Notes: generated by a model from the sequence alone, not told the origin. A stretch of DNA of 64,000 bases from Gilliamella sp. App4-10 (GCF_001690495.1 NZ_LZGS01000035.1:512512-576511); one strand, 5' to 3'. Shown: positions 18,907 through 29,947, counted from the stretch's first letter. Numbers and translations are program-made.

Positions 18907-18943
18907 TTGAAACAAAGAATTGAATAATATTCCAATACATAAA

Positions 18944-19228
18944 TTATACGCGTACAAAATCCATATGAACTAATTTTGGTTTAAATGCATGACGTTGTAC
19001 TGCTTGTACTTTTACTTTAACTGCTTTTCCGTCAACCTCGATAGTTAACACTTCAGAATAAAAATCTGGTTTTTCTTGCATATTAAAGATTTGGTTGTGA
19101 TCAAGCACAACAGAGATTGCAGGTTCAGTTCCACCATAAATGATGGCTGGGAATTGACCAGCGTGACGCAGGCGGCGGCTCGCACCCTTACCATGCTCTT
19201 TTCTAACTTCAGCTTTGAATGTAAACAT
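18944..19228 (-). CDS. rplY: 50S ribosomal protein L25
   Basis: 94 aa, the short single-domain L25 of gammaproteobacteria that binds 5S rRNA. It opens [21 protein letters not shown], nearly the E. coli start, and ends [12 protein letters not shown]. It is monocistronic with its own terminator. The 185-bp gap behind it holds an inverted repeat. Confidence 0.97.
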   Translation of the reverse strand: MFTFKAEVRKEHGKGASRRLRHAGQFPAIIYGGTEPAISVVLDHNQIFNMQEKPDFYSEVLTIEVDGKAVKVKVQAVQRHAFKPKLVHMDFVRV

Positions 19229-19344
19229 ATTTATTTCTCTTAATGATTTAAAATAAAAGCCAATTACAGGCGACCCAGTAGTTGACTATCAAACTAGCAC
19301 TTTAAAAAGTGGTGGGTGTGGATTATAAAGTGTTATCCCTGTAA

Positions 19345-19391
19345 ACGCAATCAATTAATCTTATTACCAATGAGTAAAACATTGATTGCGT
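19345..19391. repeat. 11-bp inverted repeat between yeaD and rplY
   Basis: ACGCAATCAAT (19345-19355) and ATTGATTGCGT (19381-19391) are perfect complements 25 nt apart. There is no T tract. It lies downstream of yeaD and upstream of rplY. Confidence 0.55.
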
Positions 19392-19413
19392 ATGTGGCAT
19401 AAATTATGAACGC

Positions 19414-20286
19414 TTAGAGCAATTCTATGCGAAAACCATAAGTAAATTTCTTATTGGAAGATAATTTCAATGGTTTTGTGATACAACCGGCTTCGACACA
19501 AACCATTGATTTATATTCATCATCGCCAAAATCCTCCATGGCTTTAGCTTTATTTATCCATGGATTCCAAGTAACTACATCACTGACATTAGTGTTGGTT
19601 AATTGAATTGTTCGGATGCCATCAGTTATCGTTAGTTGTTTACTCGCATCAGTATAAATACGGTCGACTTCTTGATTAAAAGTTAATTGGCCTACTGTTG
19701 CTGGTTTGTTTTCAACTGCAAGTCGTTCTTGATAAGTTTCACCTAAACCTTTGACCACAACATGGTCAATGTTATCAATACCAAAATAAGTATGTAGCGC
19801 ACTAGTTATATCAAAGTCAGCATAACAGCTTAAAGTAACTTCACAAGTTTTACCTAAATGAAGATTTAATGACACAGTAAAAGGTTGGTGACAATAAGGT
19901 TCTGTCTGCTGATTATTAGTAAGAGACAATATGAGATCAACGCCATTATCATCCTCTTTACAAGAGTCTAATTTCCATTCAACAATACGCGCAAAACCAT
20001 GAGAAGGACTCCCTAATTGACCAAACCAAGGCCAGCAAACGGGTACCCCTCCTCGAATAGCCACCCCTTGTTTAAAATTTGTTTTGTCGCTTAGCCAAAC
20101 AACGGGGGTTTGTTCAGTAGCGGGTTGCCAAAATAACAAATGTGCACCTTGTAATGTAACCGCTGCCTTGCAAGTTTTATGGTGAATAACCACAATAGGG
20201 AGTTCACCATAAGTCGATTGCTTAACCGATGGGCTTAGTGATACGCCTGATAAGCCACTATCTAAAATCGCTTTATATATACTCAT
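19414..20286 (-). CDS. yeaD: D-hexose-6-phosphate mutarotase (YeaD-like)
   Basis: Aldose 1-epimerase superfamily, 290 aa (E. coli YeaD about 294). Motifs include GAHLLFWQP, GGVPVCWPWFG and, near the C terminus, VVTWNPWINKAKAMEDFGDD and VCVEAG. It interconverts anomers of hexose-6-phosphates, which fits the nearby zwf-pgl genes. Confidence 0.92.
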   Translation of the reverse strand: MSIYKAILDSGLSGVSLSPSVKQSTYGELPIVVIHHKTCKAAVTLQGAHLLFWQPATEQTPVVWLSDKTNFKQGVAIRGGVPVCWPWFGQLGSPSHGFARIVEWKLDSCKEDDNGVDLILSLTNNQQTEPYCHQPFTVSLNLHLGKTCEVTLSCYADFDITSALHTYFGIDNIDHVVVKGLGETYQERLAVENKPATVGQLTFNQEVDRIYTDASKQLTITDGIRTIQLTNTNVSDVVTWNPWINKAKAMEDFGDDEYKSMVCVEAGCITKPLKLSSNKKFTYGFRIELL

Positions 20287-20480
20287 ACTTACTCCTAAAT
20301 AATAGATTTAATCAATAATTAATATCGGAATATATCGATAATTGTACGCTTTTTAACTTAATAATAAAAACACTATAGATGCCAAAAGCTTTTTTTAATA
20401 AACTGGAGTAAAATGGCACGCTATCAAAATAAGATAATATAGGTTATTTTTGTTAAAAAGTTTCAGGAAAGACTACGTTT

Positions 20481-21608
20481 ATGTATAAAATCCCAATGAG
20501 CTTGTATATTCATATGCCATGGTGTGTACAAAAATGTCCTTATTGTGATTTTAATTCACATACCGTAAAAAAAACGCCAGATTATGAAGCTTATGTAGAG
20601 CATTTGATTAAAGATTTACAGCATGATGCTGTTTTTTGCTCAACCCGCTCAATTTATTCAATCTTTATTGGCGGAGGTACACCGAGCCTGTTTTCTGCTG
20701 AATTGATTGATAAATTATTATTGAATATAAATAAGATTATCCCCATAAATAAGAATGCAGAAATCACCATTGAAGCCAATCCAAATTCTGTAGATATAGA
20801 AAGATTCAATGGTTATCAGCAAGCAGGTATAAATCGAATATCAATTGGTGTGCAAAGTTTTCAAGCCGATAAGCTGGTTAAATTAGGGCGGATACATGAT
20901 CCCAAAGAAGCAATCACAGCAGGAAAACTAGCCCAAAAATTAAATTTAAGAAGTTTTAATTTAGATTTAATGCATGGATTGCCAAATCAAAGTATTGATG
21001 ATGCCATATATGACTTAGAACAAGCCATTGCTATCGCGCCGCCTCATTTATCTTGGTATCAATTAACTATTGAGCCCAATACACTATTTGGATCAAAACC
21101 CCCCGTTTTACCAGATGATGATAAACTTTGGGAAATTTATCAACGAGGTCATCAATTATTGACAAGCCATGGTTATCAACAATATGAAACTTCGGCTTAT
21201 TCTAAAGAAAATTTACAATGCCAACATAATTTAAATTATTGGCGATTTGGCGACTATTTAGGTATTGGATGTGGTGCTCATGGTAAATTAACACAACCTG
21301 ATGGCAAAATTATTCGCACCATAAAAACGCGTCACCCAAAAGGGTATTTAGAAGGACGTTATTTAGATAAATATTATACGGTACCGGAAGAAGATCTGCC
21401 CTTTGAATTTTTTATGAATCGTTTTAGGCTTTTTGAACCAACGCCTAAACACGAGTTTGAACAACGGACTTCTTTACCTTTACAAACAGTTGAGAAACAA
21501 ATAGCGACTGCCATTGGAAAATGCTATTTAATTGAAGATAAACAAAACTGGCAAATAACAGAGCATGGAAAGCTATTTTTGAATTCGTTATTAGAGATAT
21601 TTCTATAA
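20481..21608 (+). CDS. hemW: Heme chaperone / radical SAM protein HemW
   Basis: 375 aa (E. coli 378). The radical-SAM cluster cysteines are C15, C19 and C22 (CVQKCPYC), followed by FIGGGTPSL. It is HemW rather than HemN because it is short, starts immediately before the cluster motif, and has the HemW-type LPFEFFMNRFRL C-terminal region. It binds heme and is thought to deliver it to respiratory enzymes. Confidence 0.93.
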   Translation: MYKIPMSLYIHMPWCVQKCPYCDFNSHTVKKTPDYEAYVEHLIKDLQHDAVFCSTRSIYSIFIGGGTPSLFSAELIDKLLLNINKIIPINKNAEITIEANPNSVDIERFNGYQQAGINRISIGVQSFQADKLVKLGRIHDPKEAITAGKLAQKLNLRSFNLDLMHGLPNQSIDDAIYDLEQAIAIAPPHLSWYQLTIEPNTLFGSKPPVLPDDDKLWEIYQRGHQLLTSHGYQQYETSAYSKENLQCQHNLNYWRFGDYLGIGCGAHGKLTQPDGKIIRTIKTRHPKGYLEGRYLDKYYTVPEEDLPFEFFMNRFRLFEPTPKHEFEQRTSLPLQTVEKQIATAIGKCYLIEDKQNWQITEHGKLFLNSLLEIFL

Positions 21609-21741
21609 ATAAATTATTGATATATATAAACCTATAATTAAATCACATTAATATTTACAATTATTTAACATAATAGGAGCTAACTATTTAATCAATAATT
21701 CACATAACTTTACATACATTTATCCAAAAAACGTGCATAAT

Positions 21742-21820
21742 ATCTCTCGACAATGCATTTATTTCATTGTTTTTCCTATTCCTTATGTTTTCCCAATAAC
21801 TTTGTTATTGGGATTTTTTT
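21742..21820 (+). ncRNA. Candidate Hfq-type small RNA
   Basis: A strong terminator (21792-21820) sits about 180 nt beyond hemW, preceded by a U-rich, unstructured stretch and a CATAAT box at 21736-21741. The expected transcript is about 75 nt: CGACAATGC, a U-rich middle, then a stem and seven U. No clear -35 box is visible. It may only be the hemW 3' end. Confidence 0.3.
21792..21820 (+). terminator. Rho-independent terminator
   Basis: CCCAATAAC / GTTATTGGG stem with a TTT loop followed by ATTTTTTT. It is oriented for plus-strand transcripts (hemW or the candidate small RNA). Confidence 0.88.
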
Positions 21821-21862
21821 GCCTGTAATTTTGATAACCCCATTGCTTTAAGCTTTTAATTA

Positions 21863-22831
21863 TTACTTGATAAAAGCACAAGAAAGAAATTGTTTTAGTT
21901 CAACTAATGTGGAAGTTCCTTCCATAGGACCTTTTTTAGATACGGCTAATGCGCCACTCGCATTGGCATATTGCAATGCTTTTTCGACTGAATAACCTGC
22001 CAACATTAAACTGATAAATGTTGCACCAAAACAATCTCCCGCGCCTGTTGGATCAACGGAGTTTATTGTATATCCCCCAATGTGCAATATTTGTAAATGA
22101 CCTTGCTTATCAATTCCATAATAATTAGCACCTTTAGAACCGCCTTTTACCACAATGTGCTTAATTCCTTTGTTAAGCAAATTAATCATGGTTTGTTGCT
22201 CACTTTCACCATTATGGTGAGAAAAATAACTAACTTCACTTTCACTCGGTAAAAAGATATCGGTATATTCCATTATGTAATCAAAAGATTGCTCCATTTC
22301 GGGTATATCAAACATCTCTTTACGTAAGTTAGGATCGAATGAAATTGTACCACCTTTATTTTTGATAATATCTATTGCTTTACGCATAGCATCAATCACG
22401 CGAAACGAATAAAGCGATGACCCCATTACATGTAAATGAGTACAATCTTTTAATAAGTTTTCATTAATATGATTAAATGAAAGTAAACCACATGCGCTAT
22501 TTGGAATATTAAAAATGAAATCTCTTTCGTTAGCACCTTTATAAGTAACAAATGCACTGCCGGTATTGGCTTTATGATGTGAAGTAATGCCATCAATAAT
22601 TACACCGTCATTTTTGAGGCGACTAATACACATTTTGCCAAAGGCATCTTTTCCGACACAACTAAAAAAGACAACAGGAAAACCTAATTTTGCAACTTGA
22701 TCTGCAAATATTGCGGGAGCACCACTAACAAAAGGACCGATAAACTCTCCTGTTTGATCGAAACGTTGATTTTGTGTTTTCGCCAAAAACTCAACCAACA
22801 GCTCACCTATCGTGCAGATTTTAAAATGCAT
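21863..22831 (-). CDS. PfkB-family sugar kinase
   Basis: 322 aa ribokinase-type kinase. An N-terminal CTIGELLVEFL and a C-terminal signature DPTGAGDCFGATF with the catalytic Asp are visible. The fold group includes tagatose and fructose kinases. It follows the DeoR regulator by 1 nt and lies divergent from the aldolase/PTS operon, so it probably phosphorylates a free ketohexose or related sugar of the same pathway. Its exact substrate cannot be read. Confidence 0.85.
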   Translation of the reverse strand: MHFKICTIGELLVEFLAKTQNQRFDQTGEFIGPFVSGAPAIFADQVAKLGFPVVFFSCVGKDAFGKMCISRLKNDGVIIDGITSHHKANTGSAFVTYKGANERDFIFNIPNSACGLLSFNHINENLLKDCTHLHVMGSSLYSFRVIDAMRKAIDIIKNKGGTISFDPNLRKEMFDIPEMEQSFDYIMEYTDIFLPSESEVSYFSHHNGESEQQTMINLLNKGIKHIVVKGGSKGANYYGIDKQGHLQILHIGGYTINSVDPTGAGDCFGATFISLMLAGYSVEKALQYANASGALAVSKKGPMEGTSTLVELKQFLSCAFIK

Positions 22832-22832
22832 A

Positions 22833-23660
22833 TTATGTCTCCAAGATGTTTTGATAAGTCACACAATATTTATTGGAAATCAGCTGATCAAAATGAGTAT
22901 CTAATAATTGTTGATGATATTCAGTCACAGCCGGTCGTGACAAAACCACCATATCAATATCAGTTAGTATCCCAATGCTATTGTTATCATTATGGGCGAT
23001 GCGTTGTGGCAAAATGCCGATAGTATGTGCCGCTTTTTTCATTATTTGTTGATAAGTTTTAACTTGTTCTAAATTTTCAATAATCAATTGATTATCAGAA
23101 TTAATTGCACTTAATTCAATGATAAAATGCGTCACTGAAAATTGATTCAAGACAAAGTTAATCATCTTGTTATCTTGCAAAATATTGCCATCAAGTAACA
23201 CGCCACCAACAACAATCACTTCAGCATCGGTAAATTCTTTTGCTAATTGTGCGTTACTAATATCATTCATAATAAGTATTAATGATTTTTTGCTATGTAA
23301 AAATGGAATCAATTTCCTTATTAAATTGCCATGGCTTAAAAACAACGTATCACCATCATTAATATAACTTAAGCAGACTTTGACTAATTCAATATCACGA
23401 CAATCACTAACACTTTGTGTATAACTTGGGGTAATGGTACTAGCCTGATTAAACACACTCTCTGGAGCAATATAAATCGCTCCACCAAAGGATCGCTTTA
23501 AATATCCTTGCTGCTCTAAATAAGTTAAATCTTGACGAATAGTCACATTCGAGACTTGAAGCAATTCTGATAACTCATCAACTTTAACTTCGCCTTGCTG
23601 ACGAACTATTCCTGCAATTTGCAATCGTCGCTTTAATAGGGCTGAAGATGCTCTAGCCAA
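22833..23660 (-). CDS. DeoR/GlpR-family sugar operon repressor
   Basis: The N-terminal DeoR HTH is clear (RRLQIAGIVRQQG to VSNVTIRQDLTYLEQQGYL) and is followed by a DeoRC sugar-phosphate sensor domain. The open frame extends to 23735, but the first 25 residues are hydrophobic and unlike the family, and no ribosome binding site precedes that TTG. A TTG at 23660 has GGGA 7-8 nt upstream and gives 275 aa; I prefer it, with doubt. It is most like AgaR/GatR-type repressors and is probably the regulator of both flanking transcription units. Confidence 0.85.
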   Translation of the reverse strand: MARASSALLKRRLQIAGIVRQQGEVKVDELSELLQVSNVTIRQDLTYLEQQGYLKRSFGGAIYIAPESVFNQASTITPSYTQSVSDCRDIELVKVCLSYINDGDTLFLSHGNLIRKLIPFLHSKKSLILIMNDISNAQLAKEFTDAEVIVVGGVLLDGNILQDNKMINFVLNQFSVTHFIIELSAINSDNQLIIENLEQVKTYQQIMKKAAHTIGILPQRIAHNDNNSIGILTDIDMVVLSRPAVTEYHQQLLDTHFDQLISNKYCVTYQNILET

Positions 23661-23780
23661 TTTGATTTCCCATGCTGTAGATAAAAATAAAGAAGCAGTG
23701 ATAATAGAATTAATCCTATACTTGGTCAACATCAAACTAGATCAATGTTTTACCTTATAAATCATATTAATAATGCTTAA

Positions 23781-24860
<1,080 letters not shown>

Positions 24861-24868
24861 AGGTTGAG

Positions 24869-25792
24869 ATGATGATCTATACATTAACACTTAACACGGC
24901 CATCGATATGAATATTCATTGTCATGGGCTTAACCCTAATAGCGTCAATCGCACATTACACACGAAATATAGTCCCAATGGTAAAGCAATCAATGTTGCA
25001 ATTGTCTTACATAACTTTGCTAAACCAACTTGTGCACTAGGCTTTTTTGGCGGGTTTTCAGGTAAATATATTACCGATGAACTGACAAAAATGCAGATTG
25101 AAACAAAACCCTGTTTTATTGACGATATTACCCGTATCAATATTTTTATTAATGATGGACAAAATGAATATAAATTGGTGAGTAAAGGTCCATTTGTACC
25201 GAACGATAAAAAAATCGAACTGCTTACTATCATTGAATCATTAGTCAACAATAGCTATTTAGTTATCAGTGGTAGTTTACCCAATAATGTTGAGCCTGAA
25301 TATTATGAAACGATTTTAGATTTATGTAACAAAAAAAATATTCAAGTTATTCTTGATATTAGTCACAAAAAATTAAGCCAGTTACTTACCTACAAGCCAC
25401 TATTAATTAAACCTAATGATGATGAAGTCAAAGAGATTTTTGGTTTTGAAACCAGAACCACATCACAAATCATTACCACGCTAGAAACGCTACACGTGCA
25501 AGGTGCACAAAACATTTTATTAACCATGGGGGCTAAGGGACTCTACTTTTCTAATGGGGTGCATATTTGGTATTGCAATGCTGTAGCAATCAAATTAATC
25601 AGCTCTGCTTGTGCTGGTGATGCTTCACTGGCGGCTTTTCTTAGTGAATGGTTGCCTGAGCAACAACATATTGAAAAATCAATGAAAAAAGCATCTGCGA
25701 CTGGTGCTAACGTGGCCGAATCAGATGGATTAGGTTTATTAGATAAAGTCAATATTTATATGGATCAGCTTGAAGTGACCCAAATAAAGTAA
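24869..25792 (+). CDS. 1-phosphofructokinase-type PfkB kinase, probable tagatose-1-phosphate kinase
   Basis: 307 aa from the ATG at 24869 (an adjacent ATG at 24872 is possible), with AGAGG upstream. The FruK/LacC-type opening YTLTLNTAIDMNIHC and SPNGKAINVA are present. The catalytic loop is SACAGDASLAAF, with a Cys replacing the usual Gly or Ser before AGD. Placed between a tagatose-bisphosphate-type aldolase and a PTS that would deliver a 1-phosphate, it most likely makes the 1,6-bisphosphate. Confidence 0.85.
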   Translation: MMIYTLTLNTAIDMNIHCHGLNPNSVNRTLHTKYSPNGKAINVAIVLHNFAKPTCALGFFGGFSGKYITDELTKMQIETKPCFIDDITRINIFINDGQNEYKLVSKGPFVPNDKKIELLTIIESLVNNSYLVISGSLPNNVEPEYYETILDLCNKKNIQVILDISHKKLSQLLTYKPLLIKPNDDEVKEIFGFETRTTSQIITTLETLHVQGAQNILLTMGAKGLYFSNGVHIWYCNAVAIKLISSACAGDASLAAFLSEWLPEQQHIEKSMKKASATGANVAESDGLGLLDKVNIYMDQLEVTQIK

Positions 25793-25803
25793 GGGGGATT
25801 ATT

Positions 25804-27222
25804 ATGAAAAAAATATTAGCTGTAACAGGCTGCCCAACGGGCATTGCCCATACCTATATGGCAGAAGAAGCCTTGAAAGCGGCTGCTGAAAAAGCAGGCG
25901 TTGAAATTAAAGTAGAAACCAATGGTGCAGGTGGGGTTGATAATGCCATTACCGATATAGATCTTGCGAGTGCAATGGGTGTTATTATAGCAGCAGATAA
26001 AGATGTCAATCCAAACCGTTTTGATGGATTGCCTGTTATTGAAGTCCCTGTCAAAGATGGTATTCATAAAGCAGCCGCACTAATTGAACAAATCACTTCA
26101 GGTAAGGTTCCTATCCGCAAAAGCGATAAAAACGACACCAAAAACTCGGTTTCACCATCTAACCCAATAGATGTAAAAGAATCGATGGGTCGACAGATTT
26201 ATAAACACCTTATGAGTGGTGTCTCTAACATGTTGCCTTTTGTTGTTGCTGGTGGGGTATTAATTGCACTCTCTTTTTTATGGGGAATCTATTCAGCAGA
26301 TGAAACCAATGCACAATATAATGAATTTGCTGCATTATTGATGAAAATCGGCGGCCAGGCATTTGGTATTATGGTGCCAATCTTTACCGGTTTTGTCGCT
26401 TACTCTATAGGAGGAAGACCTGGAATGGTTGCCGGTTTTGTTGGCGGATTGATTGCCAATATGACCGGAGCTGGTTTTTTAGGTGGCATTATTGCTGGTT
26501 TTGCTGCGGGTTACTTGATGCTTTATGTCAAAAAGTGGTTAGGCTGCTTGCCTCGTTCATTTGAAGGACTAAAGTCTATTTTTATCATGCCATTAATCGG
26601 TGTCTTTGTGATCGGTGCCGGCATGTATTTACTAGGCGGACCGATTGCAACCATTAACAATGCCATGAAATCATTCCTTGAATCATTACAATCCGCTAAT
26701 CCTATTTTACTTGGTATAGTAATTGGAGCCATGTGCTCTTTTGACTTTGGCGGTCCTGTCAATAAAGCAGCCTATGTGACTGGCACCATGCTACTAGGTG
26801 AAGGTAACTTTTACTTTATGGCTGGAGTTTCTGCTGCGTGTATTGTGCCACCTTTTGTGATTGCTTTTTCAACGACTATTTTCCGCGACAAAGCATTTAC
26901 TGAAGAAGAACGTGCAGCCGGAATGGTAAACTATATTTTAGGTTCAACGCACATTACCGAAGGCGCCATTCCTTTTGCGGCAAAAGATCCATTACACGTG
27001 CTCCCAATCATGATGCTATCATCGGCCATTGCTTCTGTATTAACTTTCTTAAGCCAAATTCAAGTCCCTGCTCCCCATGGTGGTTTTTTAGTACTGCCAT
27101 TGGTAAATAAACCTTTTCTCTGGGTGGGTTGTATTTTCGCTGGTGCACTTATTGGTGCCATATTATTAGGTTTAATACGTATTCATCAAAATCGACAATT
27201 AGCAATTAAAGTCACAGTATAA
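25804..27222 (+). CDS. Fructose-family PTS EIIBC component
   Basis: 472 aa. The EIIB domain (1-100) has the phosphorylated Cys10 in TGCPTGIAHTYMAEE. The EIIC domain (about 130-472) is multi-span, with FGGPVNKAAYVTG and the sugar-site HITEGAIPFAAKDP. It imports and phosphorylates a ketohexose at C1. With the aldolase and 1-P kinase this fits the tagatose PTS described in Klebsiella (TagT); fructose cannot be excluded. Confidence 0.92.
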   Translation: MKKILAVTGCPTGIAHTYMAEEALKAAAEKAGVEIKVETNGAGGVDNAITDIDLASAMGVIIAADKDVNPNRFDGLPVIEVPVKDGIHKAAALIEQITSGKVPIRKSDKNDTKNSVSPSNPIDVKESMGRQIYKHLMSGVSNMLPFVVAGGVLIALSFLWGIYSADETNAQYNEFAALLMKIGGQAFGIMVPIFTGFVAYSIGGRPGMVAGFVGGLIANMTGAGFLGGIIAGFAAGYLMLYVKKWLGCLPRSFEGLKSIFIMPLIGVFVIGAGMYLLGGPIATINNAMKSFLESLQSANPILLGIVIGAMCSFDFGGPVNKAAYVTGTMLLGEGNFYFMAGVSAACIVPPFVIAFSTTIFRDKAFTEEERAAGMVNYILGSTHITEGAIPFAAKDPLHVLPIMMLSSAIASVLTFLSQIQVPAPHGGFLVLPLVNKPFLWVGCIFAGALIGAILLGLIRIHQNRQLAIKVTV

Positions 27223-27279
27223 TTAACCAGTTGATATATCGATAACTTTTCGGTATATCAAAATTAATAAGGACGACAA

Positions 27280-27717
27280 ATGAGTCATTTAAAACTGACA
27301 ACTAATGATATTTCAATCATAAGCGGATCTCACTCTAAGCAAGAAGCCATTCAGTCAATATCTGAAGCGATGATCAAAGCCGGTTTAGTTAAAGATGATT
27401 ATACCCAAGCTATGTTTGATCGTGATGCGCAAATCTCAACCTTTTTAGGTAATGGCATCGCAATTCCGCATGGTACCACAGACAAACGTGATAGTGTCAT
27501 CGAAACAGGGCTAAAAATAAATTATTATCCTGAAGGAATCTATTGGGATGAAGATAACAATATTGCTTATGTTGTCATAGGGATAGCAGCAAAAACCAAT
27601 GAACATCTAGATATTTTACGGCAATTAACTCGTGCTGTAATTGCTGAAGATACCCTTGAACGCATTAAAGCAATTAATACCACTGAAGATTTATTAAAAA
27701 TATTACAAGGTAGTTGA
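27280..27717 (+). CDS. PTS EIIA component (fructose/mannitol family)
   Basis: 145 aa. The phosphorylated histidine is H64 in GNGIAIPHGTTDK. It receives phosphate from HPr and passes it to EIIB of the preceding gene. It is last in the operon, 57 nt after EIIBC, with a terminator behind. The N-terminal HPr-like (FPr) domain of enterobacterial FruB is absent. Confidence 0.93.
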   Translation: MSHLKLTTNDISIISGSHSKQEAIQSISEAMIKAGLVKDDYTQAMFDRDAQISTFLGNGIAIPHGTTDKRDSVIETGLKINYYPEGIYWDEDNNIAYVVIGIAAKTNEHLDILRQLTRAVIAEDTLERIKAINTTEDLLKILQGS

Positions 27718-27724
27718 TATTAAT

Positions 27725-27772
27725 CATCCCATGATGAGATTGTATTCTCATTCATGGGATTGATGTTTTTAT
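27725..27772 (+). terminator. Terminator of the sugar operon
   Basis: A long hairpin pairs ATCCCATGA-TGAGA with TCTCA-TTCATGGGAT, followed by a short T run. Confidence 0.75.
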
Positions 27773-27836
27773 GTTACTTAATACTAGTTGGCATTAGCTG
27801 TTAAGCTTAATCTTTGATTTAAATATAAAGTTATTT

Positions 27837-27983
27837 TTAAGATGTGAAATATTTAAACCTATTATCGATAATGCTCTTATTATCTATTTCCAATAATACT
27901 AAATTCCTTTTAAAGCTAAGACTAAAGACAATAAATTGTTCATCGATGTCAAAATAGTAACATCTATAATCTTCATAGTTCAT
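27837..27983 (-). CDS. Possible 48-aa ORF or gene remnant
   Basis: The minus strand encodes MNYEDYRCYYFDIDEQFIVF through KSIIDNRFKYFTS. No ribosome binding site precedes the ATG and an in-frame stop lies 14 codons upstream. Charged and aromatic content looks protein-like. It is the only candidate in the 368-bp gap between the sugar-operon terminator and ribD; the rest of the gap shows nothing. Confidence 0.2.
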   Translation of the reverse strand: MNYEDYRCYYFDIDEQFIVFSLSFKRNLVLLEIDNKSIIDNRFKYFTS

Positions 27984-28140
27984 AGATATGATATTTAAAT
28001 ATCTAGTTGCGATTGAAGGTATCAGTTAAAAACAAACAGACATCCTAATTTAAAATCAAAACCCAGATTTGTAGTTTTATAATCAATCCCATTTTAGCTT
28101 TTGACTATATCGCTTAATAGATGATTTTTTGTTAATAGAA

Positions 28141-29256
28141 TTATATCCGTTTTAAAATAACTCGCAGATCTTCGCCTACCATAACAACCGATTCAAATCG
28201 AAAATTTGGCGCCATTGATAGATTTTGTAAGTTAGGTAATATACACATATCTTTTGCATTATGACCAAGTAATTTAGGTGCGTAATAGATAATCAATTCA
28301 TCAATTAAGTTTTGTTCTATTAGAGCACCAGCTAGCTGAGCACCCGCTTCAACCCAGACAGAATTAATACCTTTTTGACCTAAAATTGTCATTAAATGCA
28401 CTAAATCAATATTATTTTTTGGTGAGGATTCAACTATTAATTGAGTGTTAGGCTTATTGATGGAAATAGCTTGCTTCCGCACTACCCATATTTCGCCTAA
28501 TTGCTTAAAAAGATTCTCATCACCGGTTAATTGATTTTGGCCATCAATAATGACACGAATAGGCTGCCGAATATTTTCGGCGGAATAAACTTGTTTTATA
28601 TCATCAGGTAACTCAGCATGTCTAACCGTTAAACTCGCGTTATCGGTTTGTACCGTTATGCGGGTACTTAAAATACAACTTGCCTGTGCCCTAAACTGTT
28701 GTACATCTTGTCTTGCCGCGCTTGATGTGATCCATTTGCTTTCGCCCGATGCCATTGCCACTTTACCATCAAGAGAAGTGGCAAGTTTAAGTTGTACATA
28801 TGGAAATCCTGTTCGCATTCGTTTTAAAAAGCCTTGATTGAGCGTTTCAGCCTGCCTATCGAATACCCCAACAACCACCTCAATTCCCGCATCACGCAAT
28901 CGTTTTATACCATTGCCCGAAACATTTGGATTGGGATCTTGCATGGCAATAACAACACGTTTAATTTGCGATTTGATTAGGGCATCGGCACAAGGTGGCG
29001 TTCGACCAAAATGGCTACAGGGTTCTAGTGTTACGTATGCTGTTGCATCTTTAGCATTATTCCCGGCCATTTGTAGTGCATAAACTTCAGCATGTGGTAG
29101 CCCTGCTTTTTGATGATAACCTTTACCAATGATTTGATTGTCTTTTACAATCACACAACCAACATTAGGATTTGGTGATGTGGTAAAACGACCAAGCTTA
29201 GCTAGCTCAATCGCTTGTTGCATATAAAAATAATCATTGTCGTTTATCATCGTCAT
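28141..29256 (-). CDS. ribD: Bifunctional riboflavin biosynthesis deaminase/reductase RibD
   Basis: 371 aa (E. coli 367). The N-terminal deaminase has H55-A-E57 and zinc cysteines C80 and C89 (PCSHFGRTPPC). The C-terminal reductase begins around 150 (LKLATSLDGKVAMASGESKW). It catalyses two steps of riboflavin synthesis in the cytoplasm. It follows nrdR by 8 nt; ribH and nusB do not follow here, unlike E. coli. Confidence 0.97.
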   Translation of the reverse strand: MTMINDNDYFYMQQAIELAKLGRFTTSPNPNVGCVIVKDNQIIGKGYHQKAGLPHAEVYALQMAGNNAKDATAYVTLEPCSHFGRTPPCADALIKSQIKRVVIAMQDPNPNVSGNGIKRLRDAGIEVVVGVFDRQAETLNQGFLKRMRTGFPYVQLKLATSLDGKVAMASGESKWITSSAARQDVQQFRAQASCILSTRITVQTDNASLTVRHAELPDDIKQVYSAENIRQPIRVIIDGQNQLTGDENLFKQLGEIWVVRKQAISINKPNTQLIVESSPKNNIDLVHLMTILGQKGINSVWVEAGAQLAGALIEQNLIDELIIYYAPKLLGHNAKDMCILPNLQNLSMAPNFRFESVVMVGEDLRVILKRI

Positions 29257-29264
29257 CTGGGGTA

Positions 29265-29717
29265 TTATTTCTGTTGTAACTTGGCAATTTCATTACTAAA
29301 TTGTTCGATATCATCAAAACTAAAATAGACCGAAGCAAAACGAATATAAGCAATTTTATCTAAGTTTTTGAGTTCTTCAATCACATAGTCACCAATTAAT
29401 TTTGCTGGAACCTCGCGTTCACCGGTTGCTCTAAGTTTGGATTTTATACGTGTTATCGCATCTTCAATGGCATCAAAACTCACTGGGCGTTTTTCAAGTG
29501 CCCTTTTGATACCATTACGTAATTTATCCTCATTAAATGGTTCACGAACTTTATTGCTTTTAATGACATTAGGCATAATTAATTCAGCAATTTCAAATGT
29601 GGTAAAACGTTCATTGCACTCGACACACTGGCGACGGCGACGAACTTGATATCCTTCACCGACAAGACGTGAATCAATCACCTTTGTATCATCTGCATTA
29701 CAAAACGGACAGTACAT
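29265..29717 (-). CDS. nrdR: Transcriptional repressor NrdR
   Basis: 150 aa (E. coli 149). The N-terminal zinc ribbon uses C3, C6, C31 and C34, with VRRRRQC between; an ATP-cone follows (about 50-140). It represses ribonucleotide reductase genes in response to nucleotides. It is the first gene of the nrdR-ribD pair. Confidence 0.97.
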   Translation of the reverse strand: MYCPFCNADDTKVIDSRLVGEGYQVRRRRQCVECNERFTTFEIAELIMPNVIKSNKVREPFNEDKLRNGIKRALEKRPVSFDAIEDAITRIKSKLRATGEREVPAKLIGDYVIEELKNLDKIAYIRFASVYFSFDDIEQFSNEIAKLQQK

Positions 29718-29912
29718 AACAATATCCTTATAATGACATAATTAAGCTTACAATAGCTGAAAATTTTAATTTAAACAAGGTTGATTAGTATCTTCTATTT
29801 TTAGATAGGGTGGTACAAGTAAATTTAAGCATTGAAAATGAAGATGATGACTGTGAGGATAAAATTGGCTAGTCAATGAAGTAAACAAATAAGGGGCACT
29901 ATCATTAAGTAA

Positions 29913-29942
29913 AAAATGCCGTCGCCTATTGGGCAACGGCAC
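29913..29942 (-). terminator. Terminator of the thr operon
   Basis: TGCCGT...ACGGCA hairpin with a T run on the minus strand, just after the thrC stop. Confidence 0.8.
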
Positions 29943-29947
29943 AATAT

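Noticed and set aside
22697..23023. Plus-strand 108-aa ORF with cysteines opposite the kinase and DeoR genes
   Set aside because: It is antisense to two well-supported genes and shows no domain; a coding shadow.
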